A model generated the notes under the pieces. The model was not told where the DNA came from and did not search any database. It saw only the letters and a program-made list of their open reading frames with translations. A stretch of DNA of 64,000 nt, taken from Otatea glauca. Taxonomy: Eukaryota; Streptophyta; Magnoliopsida; Poales; Poaceae. The stretch is from positions 69,861,667-69,925,666 of the forward strand of contig CM070715.1 of assembly GCA_036346275.1 (NCBI GenBank), written 5' to 3'. Made by a program: the position numbers and the translations under genes. Shown here one piece after another: positions 32,370-46,284 of the stretch. Position 1 is the stretch's first letter. Every line of letters begins with the position of its first letter.

Positions 32370-35300
32370 ATCTTGTCCCCGAGATTGGGGTTGTCTCTGA
32401 GAATAGGTTAGGAACTCCTTCTTGAGATCTTCTTCACGTTCCCACGTCGCTTCACTTTCTAAATGGTTGCTCCATTTGAACTCTGCGAAGCGTGTTGACT
32501 TGTTCCTTGTCTCTCTGTCCATTATGTCCGAATCTTCATCGGATGTTCTTTGTAAGTCGATCTTCTTGCGGCTCAATTGTCTCTAACGGTGTTTGCTCTT
32601 AGGTACTCGAAGACACTTCTTGATTGAGACACATGGAATCGTCATGCACTCCTGCCAAAGACGGCGGTAACTCTAAGCGATCGCAACTTCACCCTTGCGG
32701 CTCAAGATTTTGAATGGTCAGACATACACGGGTGTAAGCTTCCCTTTGCATGGAACCTTCGACTCCTTTGAGTGGTGTTACTCTAAGATACACAAAATCT
32801 TGGGTTCAAAGCTTAGTTCCTGCGACGGTTGTCGGCATAACTCTTTTACTGGATTGTGCAATCTTCAATCTTTCCACGACCGGGGTGATCGTACTTCCGC
32901 TTCTGAAGAATGTCAGTCCGAAAACATGTCGTTCGCTGTCTCATTCCAATTCAATGGTGTTCGACGGGACCTACCATCTGAGCTTCAAATGGAGACATTT
33001 GTAAGCTAAACGATTGATAATGTTGTTGTAACTAAACTCGGCATAAGGCAAACACTTGTCCCATGAAGTGGAATATGCTAAGGCACATGCCCTCAACATA
33101 TCCTCCAATATCGATTGACTCTCTCGGTTTGTCCATCATGCGGATGGTATCTTTGTCTTGAAGTTCAAGCGAGTCCCCATTGCTTCATGAAGCTTACCCT
33201 GAAACTGGAGGTAAATTGGGTACCTCTGTCCGACACTATCTTTTCGGCACTCCATGTAAGCAGACAATTACGGACATATAAAGTTACGCTAACCGGTCTC
33301 GGAATAAGTGGTCTTCTTGGTATGAAATGTGCCACCTTAGTTAAGCGATCTACTATGACCCATATGGAATCATATCCACTTTGCGTTACGGGCAATCCGG
33401 TTATAAAATCCATACCAATTTCCTCCCATTTCCATTCGGTATCTTTAAGGGTTGTAATAGCCTGCTTGTCTTTGGTGCATAGCTTTGACCCTTTGGCATA
33501 TGTCACATAATGCAACGTGTTCGCGACTTCTCGTTTCATGCTTGGCCACCAAAATTTTCCTTCAAATCTTGATACATTTCGCACTTCTGGATGAATTGAG
33601 TACTTGGAGTCATGGGCCTCTCCTGTGCTAATCGCTTCAACTCCTTTTTGTTCGGCACACAAATCGCCCTTTAAACCACATAGTACCTTGTTCATCCAGT
33701 TTAAAATCTTTTGCTTTGCCTTCATCCATTTTGCCCTTAATTCTTTTGATCTTATCATCATCTTTACGCCTTCCCGATCGATCTTCGAGGTAGGTCTTAC
33801 TTCAAGGTTACTAGGAATCCTTTTGGTACCATTTCCAATTCTAGTTTAAAATCCTTACACAGTCTGCTGACTTGTTTCCAACGACATATTTACACTTGTG
33901 GTTCTTTACGCTCAAGGCGTACGCCACCACGTTGGCTTTCCCGGGTGGTAGTGAATTCCCACATTATAATCCTTGATTAACTCTAACCATCTTCTTTGCC
34001 TCATATTTAGGTCGACTTGTGTGAAAATATACTTAAGGCTTTTATGATCGATATATACTTCACATCTATTTCCGATGAGATGATGGCGCCATATTTTTAG
34101 TGCATGCACTCTGCAGCTAATTCTAAATCATGAGTCGGATAGTTCTCCTCATGTGGTCTCAATTGCCTCGATGCATAGGCAATTACCTTCCTATTTTGCA
34201 TCAACACGCATCCCAATCCTCGACGCGATGCATCACAATAGATGTCAAAGTCTTGGTGAGCGTCTGGTAAAACTAATACAGTGCCGATGTTAACCTCCTT
34301 TTCAATTCTGAAAATTCTTCTCACACTCGGTGTCCATAAAAATTTCTTTTCTTTTTCAACAATTGCGTAAGAGGTCTCGCAATCGTAGAGAATCCTTCAA
34401 TGAATCGACGGTAATACCCGCCATTCCAAGGAAACTACGGTTTGGGTTACCGTCTTGGTACTTCCCAATGTAAAACCGTTTCCACTTTCTTTGGATCTCT
34501 GACAACTCCTTCTTTGTCATTATGTGTCCAAGAAATTCCACCTTATCTTTCCGAAATCACATTTGCTAAATTTACAAACAACCGTTGTTCCCTCAACTTT
34601 TCAAGGACTAGCCTCAAGTGCTCGGCGTGCTCTTCTCTCGTCTTGGAATAGATAAGGATGTCATCTATGAATCTGACGACGAACTTATCCAAGTTTTCCA
34701 TAAAACCTTATTCATTAAGTTCATGAAATATCTTTGGTGCATTTGTCGGACCAAAAGGCATCATCAGAAACTCGTAGTGTCCATATCTTGACGAAAATGC
34801 GCTCTTGAATATCCTCGATCGGATCTTGGTGATGGTATCCTGATCGAAGATCAATTTTGGAGAATACTCTGCTCCTCTCAATCGGTCAAACAAATCATCG
34901 ATCTGGGTAGCGGATACTTATTCTTTATCGTCACATCATTGAGTGCACGATAGTCTATACACATCCTGAAACTTCGTCCTTCTTCTTAACGAATAAGGCA
35001 GTGCTCCCCATGGCGATGAACTAGGTCTTATAAATCCCTTTTCCAGCAGTTCTTCAATTTGCTTCTTCATTTCCACCAATTCCTCTGTGGACATCCTGTA
35101 AGGTCTCTTAGCTATTGGAGCTGTCCCCGGGACTAGTTCTATCACGAACTCGATATCTCTATCTGGCGGCATTCGGTAAATCTTCTGGGAAAACATCCGG
35201 ATATTCATTGACTATGGAGACTTCCTCTAAGGTGATGATCTTCATCTTTGTTGACCATCAATTGTCCATCTCGCATCTTGGTTTCGCTTCAAACTCAATT

Positions 35301-36790
35301 TTCTTTCCATCAGGGCTCTCGACCGATATGACTCTTTTCTGCGGTCCAATCGCCTTGTGATCGGTTAACCAATCCATTCCGAGGATAACATCCAAGGTTT
35401 GGGTATTAAGGGCGATTAAGTTCGCTAGGAACTCAACTCCATTAATTATTATTCCTACCACGTAACATCCTACTTTAGATCGGAGTTACGATCCGAGGAT
35501 TGGACTATGAGCACACATTTAAGATTCACTATTTCCATATCATTTTGAACAGCAAAATCTCGGAAATAAAAGAATGCGAAGCTCGGAATCAAATAAAGCG
35601 ATGGTGATGCGAGTTTACTAGGAACTTACCCGATTACAACGTCCGAGGCGTTACGGACTTCATCTGCTGTGATGTGGTTGACTCGCCTCGTGCGATTCCT
35701 TGGGATGGAGTCATTGCTGATGCCCGCGTTCATGATTGGTGCGGAGTCCTTGCGGTGTGTTCCCGAGTTAAAGCGAACCGGGTGACACCTCCTTCTTAGG
35801 GCGATTGTTGGCAAAATGCCCCATTTCATTGCAATGATAGCAACGCGTCTTCCCACGGCACGAGAGGTTCCTCCATCATGCCATAGTTCGGTAGAGTCGA
35901 ACATTTTGACCCATCGGGCGATTTGCGGCGGTGGTGCCACATCATTGCCTCTAGGCCGGTACCAATGAGCTGTTGGGGTGCCGTCCTCTGCCTCTGCTGC
36001 CCCGACGACCTCCTTGTTGCGCCATTCTGCGCTTCTGTTGTCATCAACTCTCGGCGCTTGTCCTCTAAGATCGGGGCTTTGTTAACTAACTCTTGAAAGT
36101 CGGGAATGTGTGGGTGATCGGTCCCACTGCAACCTGCATTCAATCCCTTCATGAAGCGGGATTATGCGGCCTTATCCGTAGCCACGTCCTGCAGTGCGTA
36201 GCGTGCGGTTAGGTGAACTTGTTCGTAATCGCCATCCTTGGCCGCCTTGCTTGAGGCTTCTAACTCCTCCTTTTAAGATCCATGATACCCTCGGGTACAT
36301 GAGTGCTGTGACGGAAGGTGAGGTGAATTCCTCCCATGTGATACTCTGCGGGTCCTCATGAGTCGCGCAGGTTTTCCCACCATTCTGCGGCGGTCCTTGA
36401 GTTGATGAGAGGCATAGAGTACCCTCTCATGTCCTACACATTGGGTAATGTGCGGCTTCCTTTCAATTGTCCTTAGCCAATCGTCCGCTTCCGGTGGATT
36501 GGCGTTACGAGAAAGTGGGTGGGCGAGTTCTCATAAACTCCGACAATGCGGAGTAGGGTGTGGTCCATGGTTGCCCCGTGTTGAACATTCGCAGCAGACT
36601 TGATTGGATATCTGCGCATGGTTTGAACCATCGTGGTCATGAGTTGAGTGCAGGGCATCAAAAGGCTCCCGGGTTACGCATATCGACTGCGGTGGTTGAG
36701 AATCGACTCTTCATTACGTTGTCCGTCTGTTAGCTCCACTTCATTGGCTCCAACATTTCCACGAGTCCTCACCATCTGTTGCAAGCTTCA
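32364..36790 (-). pseudogene. Chromovirus gag-pol, copy A
   Basis: Domains read leftward. Gag is at about 36790-35640 in several frames, with a zinc knuckle CYHCNEMGHFANNR near 35830 (last Cys replaced by Arg). Protease is at about 35600-35258 (TLDVILGMDWL; the DSG part is shifted). Reverse transcriptase is at 35208-34300 (IAKRPYRMSTEEL; catalytic FIDD near 34660). RNase H is at 34324-33912 (YCDASRRGLG; VYTDHKSL-type segment). Integrase is at 33761-32700 with Asp in GMDFITG and Asp in VSDRGTQF. A chromodomain-like end is at 32576-32364 (EFKWSNHLESEATWEREEDL). Many single-base shifts interrupt it, including one after NAPKIFHELNE near 34710 that copy B shares. Confidence 0.9.
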
Positions 36791-37060
36791 ATGGTTAAGA
36801 AAAGAAGAAAGCATAGACAAGTAAAAGAACTTATGTGGGGGAAACAGGTGTAACTTAAATTATTTAGCCACTTTATTGATATAATATAAAGCAGTATGGT
36901 TGCTCACAAGTGCCTAAGGGCAATGCAACACATACGTGACACTCACAACCAAAAGCAAGTAAGCAAACATAGGAATCCATGACAACTCACACCTAAGGGT
37001 AACTCAAACAAAGACGCGACTCGGATATTGAGTCTCGACACTACACTCTACTAGACTCGA
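36791..37060 (-). other. AT-rich spacer or intron between leader ORF and gag, copy A
   Basis: About 270 bases without coding signal separate the leader ORF from gag. The same spacer is at about 46025-46280 in copy B. It could be an intron or an untranslated spacer. I see no decisive splice pair. Confidence 0.4.
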
Positions 37061-37787
37061 TCACTCATCGAGCCAACCCGGCCGCGCTTCCCGGGCGTAC
37101 CGTGAGTCTTTGTGGCATTAGGGCGAATCGGTCTCAGTGACCTCTCGCGGCGGGTGCAAAAGACCCCATCGACTCTGCTGGTCCCGGGTGCTGCTCCTGA
37201 TCGGCGCCTCTGCTCCGCTCCTCCGGATCTGGATCATGTAACTCGGGGATGGTTGGGCTCGGGTCCATACAAAGCCATCTCCAACTCCTGGATCTTACGT
37301 ATGGCATGAGCTAAGTTCTCCGGTGTTGGGTTCTTGCCTCTATAACCTCGTCGCGGGTCCTCTGCAACTCCGGTTGTCTCGTCCAAGGCGTCCTCTGGCG
37401 ATGGCGTACCTTGCCGTGGGTGATAGTGGCGTCCTCCTCCACAAGCTCCATCTGTCCAAGCGATTGTCTCGACACGGATGGTGGCGGAAGACGGTGCCCT
37501 CTAACTCTGCGGAGTAAGTGCGGGCAATCGCACGCTCGACGCGACGCCGTCTCACGAATCCGGCCTCGAAAGAAGACCTCTGGCGGTGATGTAGATAGGG
37601 CGACTCGCCTCGTCCTCTCCCGAGCATACACTGTGATCTTGACGTCCCAGGCGACGTCAAGTCCTGCCCGTACCACCGAAGTCCCTCGGTACAGTGGTCG
37701 GTCAAAACCTCCAAGCAACTGCATCATACGCCATAACTCCGCGGCGTATCCCCCGGTGCGCTCTCCATAGGTATGGATCATCCTCAT
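37061..37787 (-). pseudogene. Chromovirus leader ORF, copy A
   Basis: This is the counterpart of the 248-residue ORF in copy B, here with several frame slips. It begins near 37787 (Y.ERTGG, ELWRMMQLLGGFDRP) and ends in a helical part (ELQRTRDEVIEARTQH). It lies between primer site and gag. Function unknown. Confidence 0.6.
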
Positions 37788-37967
37788 CTGCCAAAAAAAC
37801 CTTGTTTAAATTAAATAGAGAATAATAAAAATTCAGCATAGGTATGAATAAGGGAGAAGAGATAAGTCGAGATTTCTTTGACATTCTTGCTCAAGTTGAT
37901 TAGGTCTTTAGAAAATAGTTTTCACCCTCCTAGGCACAACCAAACTAAGGTCAAGGCCTACACATCG

Positions 37968-37983
37968 GCTGCTCACGATACCA
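37968..37983 (-). other. Primer-binding site, copy A (altered)
   Basis: The minus strand reads TGGTATCGTGAGCAGC four bases after the LTR end. Copy B has TGGTATCAGAGCAGG. The change falls on a CAG site. Confidence 0.6.
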
Positions 37984-37987
37984 CCTC

Positions 37988-40900
37988 TGTCGGGACCCGA
38001 ATCGCAAATCCGGACCCTCTGTGTATTACATGCGATCCGAGATCACGCTAGCACACACATCATACGAGGTTGCACATCACAGACATTCACAAGGATATAA
38101 GAATAAATAGTGCAAACATGTATATAAAGCGAGTTGTACAACCTTATGGTCTCCTTACGGATAAATCGACCACGCAGGCTTACATTATTCAAAACAAAGA
38201 AATAGCGGCGGAACATAAAAAGTCGTGGAAGCCTCCATCTTGCCACGAGCAACCGATGGGCTTGCCCCTAGTTGCTCGTGTCCTCGGCGTACTCCTCCTC
38301 CCATCTTGGTGTAGTCTCCTCCACCGATGTTGGGGTTGATAAGCAAGGTGGGGTGAGTACACAAGGCACTCAACAAGTAATGCATGAATGCGGCACTATT
38401 ACTATATGCAAAGCTTATTCCAATGGATTGGCTTAATTGATTCTTTTTGCATCAAGCGGCATTTTTAAACTAGTATCTTGTTTAGATTAAAGCGATGAAA
38501 TGATATAAGTAATACTAATTTCAAATGGTTTTTCTTGAAGATTCTCGGCACACACTTTATCGGTTCATTTCCAACAACGGCACACACCACCCTTCCATGT
38601 TTTGTTTATGAAAAACTACCCTTGATCAGTAATCCCGAGCAATGCTCAATACCGTGAGCACGGCTATTCAATAGTTTTGACACTCTGCAGAGGTTGTACA
38701 CTTTACCCACAAGATCTGACCGCTCACCACACGTGATTGTCCGCAACAAAGCTTTTCAGAACTTCTACCTTAACCAAAGAACCTCTCGTGTTGCCTTCAC
38801 TATCACTTCCCTCACACAGAGCGAAGTATAGGACCGGCCAATCACCGCTGGATGGGCACCAAGCCGTAGCACGTGCGCGCCCCATACAGATACACCCACG
38901 TGTCTTGTCACCCCGAGGTATCGGAGGAAAGATATCGTAACCCTAGTCAACTAGGTCTGTCCCATGTCGGACATGTGGTTGTACGGTTGACTCGGATCAA
39001 AGGCTTGCAAGGTGAAGTCCTTAATCGACCAAGGCAAGACTTTCAACACTCAACAATGGCACACACCCAATGTAGCACAGACTCACATCACTCAACAACC
39101 CAATGCCACACAGCCCACCGCACACTGACCTCTTGCCACTTGCCCGATCTAAATCATTTTCCACCCAGTTGATTATTGTGCAACACATGCCAAGAATAAC
39201 TCAATATCGATGCGGAACCACACAGTTCTTTGTACCTCAATCTCAACATGTGGCATCATCACACCACTTTTCAAAATACATTCAATATGTCTTTAATCAA
39301 TATTGTAGCATTTTTCCAAAGATCATTCATGATTCGTTGCAAGGCTAAGCATCTACTCACGGTCTAGCCTCCGTGTTGGCACAATATTAACATCCAACTA
39401 ATATAATCAAAACTTAGGGTGACAATGATCTAGGCATACAATTAATAATTCAAGGTGGCATAACAAAATGGGTTGATTAACTACATTATCCCAAATTAAT
39501 TTAAATTCATTTTAAATAATTAGCATGCATAGTTTCAAAGCATAAATTACATTTTAAAATCTGGGATCAAAATGATCAAAGCATCACTTGCCTTCAAAGA
39601 GCTGCGGGTCGTGTTCAAGCTTGGTCTTGAGCGACTAATTCTTCTTGAAACCTTCCTAAATTTGCGTCTCACGCGTTCAAATAAAATATGCAATAAATAG
39701 CTAATACAGACGACTAGATAATCTCAAAATTCAAATAAAATTCATCATTAAATAGATCACAATTTTATGAATTTTTAGAAATTTGAATCACCCAAATCCG
39801 AGTTAAAATGCAAAAGTTATAGTCATTTGAAGTTTTGAATAAAATCAAAAATCTTGAAATTAGAAAATCCGATTTTTCCAAATTATTTTTATACTTGAAA
39901 TTCGCATTTATGACGTCAGCATGCCTCATGATGACGTCAGCACCGAAATAATTTCCGTCGAAATATTTTTATATATGAAAATATTTATGGCGTCGGCGAT
40001 AGCGTCGGCCACGACACGTGTACGCCTGCAGGCCGCCACGTCGCTCTGATCTATGGACCGGGTTCACGGCTCGGCTCGGTCTAGCGTGGACTTGGTTCCG
40101 TGAGCAGCTGCGAACCGCGGCAAAATCGGACCGTTCGCTAAAACCGACGGTCGATCCTCACGCGCGCGCGTGGCGCGCCGAGATGCGCGTCGACACGCGT
40201 CGCGCATCCGGTGATCGACCACGCATCCAGGTAGCGGCGCGCCTCGATTTACTCGTAGCCACGCGGCACGATCGCGTGGCGGCGCGCGCCCAAAGCAACG
40301 GCCGGATCGGTCTGCTGCGTCAAAGCAACCACGCGTCGTGCGAGATTGGATGAAGGTGCGGCGCTACCACCGCCGACGTTCAAATCGAACGGCGCGGATC
40401 CTAGGGCAAAACGGATCCAACTCAACCGTTTATATCCGATCCGACGGCTCGAGTTCACGGGTCGTTTACTATTCACGGCTTGGCGTGGCTCAATCCTATG
40501 CATACACTAACGATCCAACGGTGAGATGTAACCAAATTCTGAGAGACTAGATCTAATCTCTACCGTTCAACCCGGATCTAACGGTCAAGATCTACTAATA
40601 GCCTAATGTCGAGATCTAATCTCGCCGCATTTACGGATCTAACGCGTCTATAATTTAATCCAAACGTAAGCGAGAGAAGTGGATCGTGGACTCACCAAAA
40701 CCGAGCGATGAGGATCGACGGCGGCGGAAGTTGGCGAGGTCAACGACGGCGCGAAAGGAACAGTCGCGAGTCGAGGAAGACGAGGACGTCGGCGGCGTTG
40801 CGGGCGTTCCGACGTGAAGAAGTGGCGCGTTCGACGCGTCTCGGCGAGATCGGTACCCGGTGACCTCAACAACGGCGGAAGTGGACCGGCGGCGACGCAA

Positions 40901-41584
40901 ACGACGGAGAACGATGGCGATCGCGAGGGAACAACTACGGCGAGCTCGTTCGGCGCTAGAGAGGTCTTGGCGTGCGTGCAAGGTGTCAAAAGACGCGGCG
41001 AAAAGTTACGCGGACGCGCTACTCGGTGCACTTTAAGGGGCCTCGGCGTGCGCGCTACGGTGGCGAAACAAGCGGTAGCGGTCGGCGGCGTTAGCTCGGT
41101 GATCTCGCGTGAGCGACCGGCGTGGCGCAATCTTGGGCGTCCGCGCGATTGGATCGGATGGCTCGCGTCGCGAACGACGTGGCACACGCAGCATAGCGTT
41201 CGATCAAGATCGAGCAGTTCGGTGGCGGCGCTAGGGTTTGCGCGGATGGGTGGCGGCAGCGCCGCGATAATGGGCTCGGCCCATTCGCTTCATAACCATT
41301 TTAAAACCTTTTCAATAAAAAAATTCTAGAAATTCATTAATTCATTTGGGACTTTTAAAATAGCGAGAAAAATTCTAGAAAAATTCGAGAAAATACCTTG
41401 AGATATTTGGAACTCAAATAAAATATTTTCAATAAAACTTTGCTAGAACTTATACATTATTTAATTGTTTTCAAGGAAGGCTAGTTTTGAGTAATTCCAA
41501 ATAAATTTCGATAAATTCTCAAGAATTCACAAAAATCAAAAATACTCTCAAAATTTAAACTAGAGCAAAAATTAGGGTGTTACA
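37988..41584 (-). repeat. Chromovirus LTR 2 (middle, shared)
   Basis: 3597 bp with the same ends as LTR 1. It serves as 5' LTR of copy A and 3' LTR of copy B. No target duplication is seen at either edge, as expected for an internal LTR of a recombined tandem. Confidence 0.93.
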
Positions 41585-44500
41585 AACCTCCCCTTAATGT
41601 AATCTCGTCCCGAGATTCGGGTTATCTGAGAATAGGTTAGGAACTCCTTCTTGAGATCTTCTTCACGTTCCCACGCCGCTTCACTTTCTAAATGGTTGCT
41701 CCATTTGAACTCTCTGAAACGTGTTGACTTGTTCCTTGTCTCTCTGTCCATTATGTCCGAATCTTCATCGGATGTTCTTTGTAAGTCGATCTTCTTGCAG
41801 CTCAATTGTCTCTAACGGTGTTTGCTCTTCCGGTACTCGAAGACACTTCTTCAGTTGAGACACATGGAATACGTCATGCACTCCTGCCAAAGACGGCGGT
41901 AACTCTAACTGATACGCAACTTCACCCTTGCGGCTCAAGATTTTGAATGGTCCGACATACACAGGTGTAAGCTTCCCTTTGCATGGAACCTTCGACTCCT
42001 TTGAGTGGTGTTACTCTAAGATACACAAAATCTTGGGTTCAAAGCTTAGTTCCCTGCGACGGTTGTCAGCATAACTCTTTTGCCTGGATTGTGCAATCTT
42101 CAATCTTTCCCTGACCGGGGTGATCTCGTGCTTCCGCTTCTGAAGAATGTCCGTCCGAAAACATGTCGTTCGCTGTCTCATTCCAATTCAATGGTGTTCG
42201 ACAGACCTACCATCTGAGCTTCAAATGGAGACATTTGTAAGCTCGCTTGATAATTGTTGTTGTAACTAAACTCAAAGCATAAGGCAAACACTTGTCCCAT
42301 GAAGTGGAATATGCTAAGGCACATGCCCTCAACATATCCTCCAATATCGATTGACTCTCTCGGTTTGTCCATCCATGCTGGATGGTATCTTTGTCTTGAA
42401 GTTCAAACGAGTCCCCATTGCTTCATGAAGCTTACCCTTAACTGGAGGTAAATTGGGTACCTCATCCGACACTATCTTTTCGCACTCCATGTAAAATGCA
42501 CAATTACGGACATATAAAGTTACGCTAACCGGTCTCGGAATAAGTGGTCTTCTTGGTATGAAATGTGCCACCTTAGTTAAGCGATCTACTATGACCCATA
42601 TGGAATCATATCCACTTTGCGTTACGGGCAATCCGTTATAAAATCCATACCAATTTCCTCCCATTTCCATTCGGTATCTTTAAGGGTTGTAATAGCCTGC
42701 TGGCCTTTGGTGCATAGCTTTGACCCTTTGGCATATGTCACATAATGCAACGTATTCGCGACTTCTCGTTTCATGCTTGGCCACCAAAATTTTTCCTTCA
42801 AATCTTGATACATTTTCGCACTTCTGGATGAATTGAGTACTTGGAGTCATGGGCCTCTCCCGAATTAATCGCTTCAACTCCTTTTTGTTCGGCACACAAA
42901 TCGCCCTTTAAACCACATAGTACCTTGTTCATCCAGTTTAAAATCTTTTGCTTTGCCTTCATCCATTTTGCCCTTAATTCTTTTGATCTTATCATCATCT
43001 TTACGCCTTCCCGATCGATCTTCCAGTAGGTCTTACTTCAAGGTTACTAGGAATCCTTTTGGTACCATTTCCAATTCTAGTTTAAATCCTTACACAGTCT
43101 CGCTGACTTGTTTCCAACAGCATATTTACACTGTGGTTCTTTCTGCTCAAGGCGTCTGCCACCACGTTGGCTTTCCCCGGGTGGTAGTGAATTCCCACAT
43201 TATAATCCTTGATTAACTCTAACCATCTTCTTTGCCTCATATTTAGGTCACTTGTGTGAAAATATACTTAAGGCTTTTATGATCGATATATACTTCACAT
43301 CTATTTCCGATGAGATGATGGCGCCATATTTTTAGTGCATGCACTACGGCAGCTAATTCTAAATCATGAGTCGGATAGTTCTCCTCATGTGGTCTCAATT
43401 GCCTCGATGCATAGGCAATTACCTTCCTATTTTGCATCAACACGCATCCCAATCCCTGACGCGATGCATCACAATAGATGTCAAAGTCTTGGTGAGCGTC
43501 TGTAAAACTAATACAGTGCCGATGTTAACCTCCTTTTCAATTCTGAAAATTCTTCTCACACTCGGTGTCCATAAAAATTTCTTTTCTTTTTCAACAATTG
43601 CGTAAGAGGTCTCGCAATCGTAGAGAATCCTTCAATGAATCGACGGTAATACCCGCCATTCCAAGGAAACTACGGTTTGGGTTACCGTCTTGGTATTCCC
43701 AATGTAAAACCGTTTCCACTTTCTTTGGATCTCTGACAACTCCTTCTTGTCATTATGTGTCCAAGAAATTCCACCTTATCTTTCCGTAAATCACATTTGC
43801 TAAATTTACAAACAAGCGTTGTTCCTCAACTTTTCAAGGACTAGCCTCAAGTGCTCGGCGTGCTCTTCTCTCGCCTTGGAATAGATAAGGATGTCATCTA
43901 TGAATCTGACGACGAACTTATCCAAGTTTTCCATAAAACCTTATTCATTAAGTTCATGAAATATCTTTGGTGCATTTGTCGGACCAAAAGGCATCATCAG
44001 TAAACTCGTAGTGTCCATATCTTGACGAAAATGCGCCTTGAATATCCTCGATCGGATCTTGGTGATGGTATCCTGATCGAAGATCAATTTTGGAGAATAC
44101 TCTGCTCCTCTCAATCGGTCAAACAAATCATCGATCTGGGTAGCGGATACTTATTCTTTATCGTCACATCATTGAGTGCACGATAGTCTATACACATCCT
44201 GAAACTTCCGTCCTTCTTCTTAACGAATAAGGCAGTGCTCCCCATGGCGATGAACTAGGTCTTATAAATCCCTTTTCAGCAGCTTCTTCAATTTGCTTCT
44301 TCATTTCCACCAATTCCTCTGTGGACATCCTGTAAGGTCTCTTAGCTATTGGGCTGTCCACAGGACTAGTTCTATCACGAACTCGATATCTCTATCTGCG
44401 GCATTCGGTAAATCTTACGGGAAAACATCCGATATTCATTGACTATGGAGACTTCCTCTGTCGGCAGTCTTCATCTTTGTTGACCATCAATTGTCCATCT

Positions 44501-46020
44501 CGCATCTTGGTTTCGCTTCAAACTCAATTTTCTTTCCATCCGGGCTCTCGACCGATATGACTCTTTTTCCGCGATCCAATCTTGCCTTGTGATCGATTAA
44601 CCAATCCATTCCCGTGATAACATCCAAGGTTTGGGTATTAAGGGCGATTAAGTTCGCTAGGAACTCAACTCCATTAATTATTATTCCTACCCGTAACATC
44701 CTACTTTAGATCGGAGTTCGATCCGAGATTGACTATGAGCACACATTTAAGATTCACTATTTCCATATCATTTTGAACAGCAAAATCTCGGAAATAAAAG
44801 AATGCGAAGCTCGGAATCAAATAAAGCGATGGCTGATGCGAGTTTACTAGGAACTTACCCGATTACAACGTCCGAGGCGTTCGGACTTCATCTCGCCGTG
44901 ATGTGGTTGACTCGCCTCGTGCGATTCCTTGGGATGGAGTCGCCGCTTGTTGATGCCCAGCGGTTCATGATTGGTGCGGAGTCCTTGCGGTGTGTTCCCG
45001 TGTTAAAGCGAACCGGGTGACACCTCCTTCTTAGGGCGATTGTTGGCAAAATGCCCCATTTCATTGCAATGATAGCAACGTCTTCCCACGGCTGAGAGGT
45101 TCCTCCATCATGCGCTATAGTTCGGCCGAGTCTCGAACATTTTGACCCATCGGGCGATTTGCGGCGGTGGTGCCACATCATTGCCTCTAGGCCGGTACCG
45201 AATGAGCCGTTGGGGTGCCGTCCTCTCGCCTCTCTTGCCCCGACGACCTCCTTGTTGCGCCATTCTGCGCTTCTGTTGTCATCAACTCTCGGCGCTTGTC
45301 CTCTAAGATCGTGGCTTTGTTAACTAACTCTTGAAAGTCGGGGAATGTGTGGGTGATCGGTCCACTGCAACCTCGCATTCAATCCCTTCATGAAGCGGGA
45401 TTATGCGGCCTTATCCGTAGCCACGTCCTGCAGTGCGTAGCGTGCGGTTAGGTGAACTTGTTCGTAATCGCCATGGATCGCCGCCTTGCTTGAGCTTCGA
45501 ACTCCTCCTTTTAAGATCCATGATACCCTCGGGTACATGGTAATGACGGAAGGCCGAGGTGAATTCCTCCCATGTGATACTCTGCGGGTCCTCATGAGTC
45601 GCGCAGTTTTCCCACCATTCTGCGGCGGTCCTTCGAGTTGATGAGAGGCATAGAGTACCCTCTCATGTCCTACACATTGGGTAATGTGCGACTTCCTTTC
45701 AATTGTCCTTAGCCAATCGTCCGCTTCCGGTGGATTGGCGTTACGAGAAAGTGGGTGGGCGAGTTCTCATAAACTCCGACAATGCTGAGTAGGGTGTGGT
45801 CCATGGTTGCCCCGTGTTGAACATTCGCAGCAGCTTGATTGGATATCTGCGCATGGTTTGAACCATCGTGGTCATGAGTTGAGTCCGGCTGTCAAAAGGC
45901 TCCTGTGTTACGCATATCGACTGCGGTGGTTGAGGAATCGACTCTTCATTCAGTTGTCCGTCTGGTTAGCTCCACTTCACTGGCTCCAACATTTCCACGA
46001 GTCCTCACCATCTGCTGCAA
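41572..46020 (-). pseudogene. Chromovirus gag-pol, copy B
   Basis: Same order as copy A. Gag is at about 46020-44880, including the zinc knuckle near 45050 with the same Cys-to-Arg change. Protease is at 44880-44487 (TLDVITGMDWL; the DSGASHSF-type active-site segment near 44800 is disrupted by single-base losses). Reverse transcriptase is at 44486-43700 (FIDD near 43900). RNase H is at 43605-43180. Integrase is at 42998-41990 (GMDFIT; a DGQTERVNR part near 42360 follows the third catalytic position). The integrase C-terminus is at 41962-41765 (MYVGPFKILSRKGEVAYQLELP is split by one Pro-rich loop), and the chromodomain-like end at 41750-41600 (KWSNHLESEAAWEREEDL). Confidence 0.9.
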
Positions 46021-46284
46021 GCTTCAATGGTTAAGAAAAGAAGAAAGCATAGACAAGTAAAAGAACTTATGTGGGGAAGCAGTGTAACTTAAATTATTTA
46101 GCCACTTTATTGATATAATATAAAGCGGATGGTTGCTCACAAGTGCCTAAGGGCAATGCAACACATACGTGACACTCACAACCAAAAGCAAGTAAGCAAA
46201 CATAGGAATCCATGACAACTCACACCTAAGGGTAACTCAAACAAAGACGCGACTCAGATATTCGAGTCTCGACACTACACTCTA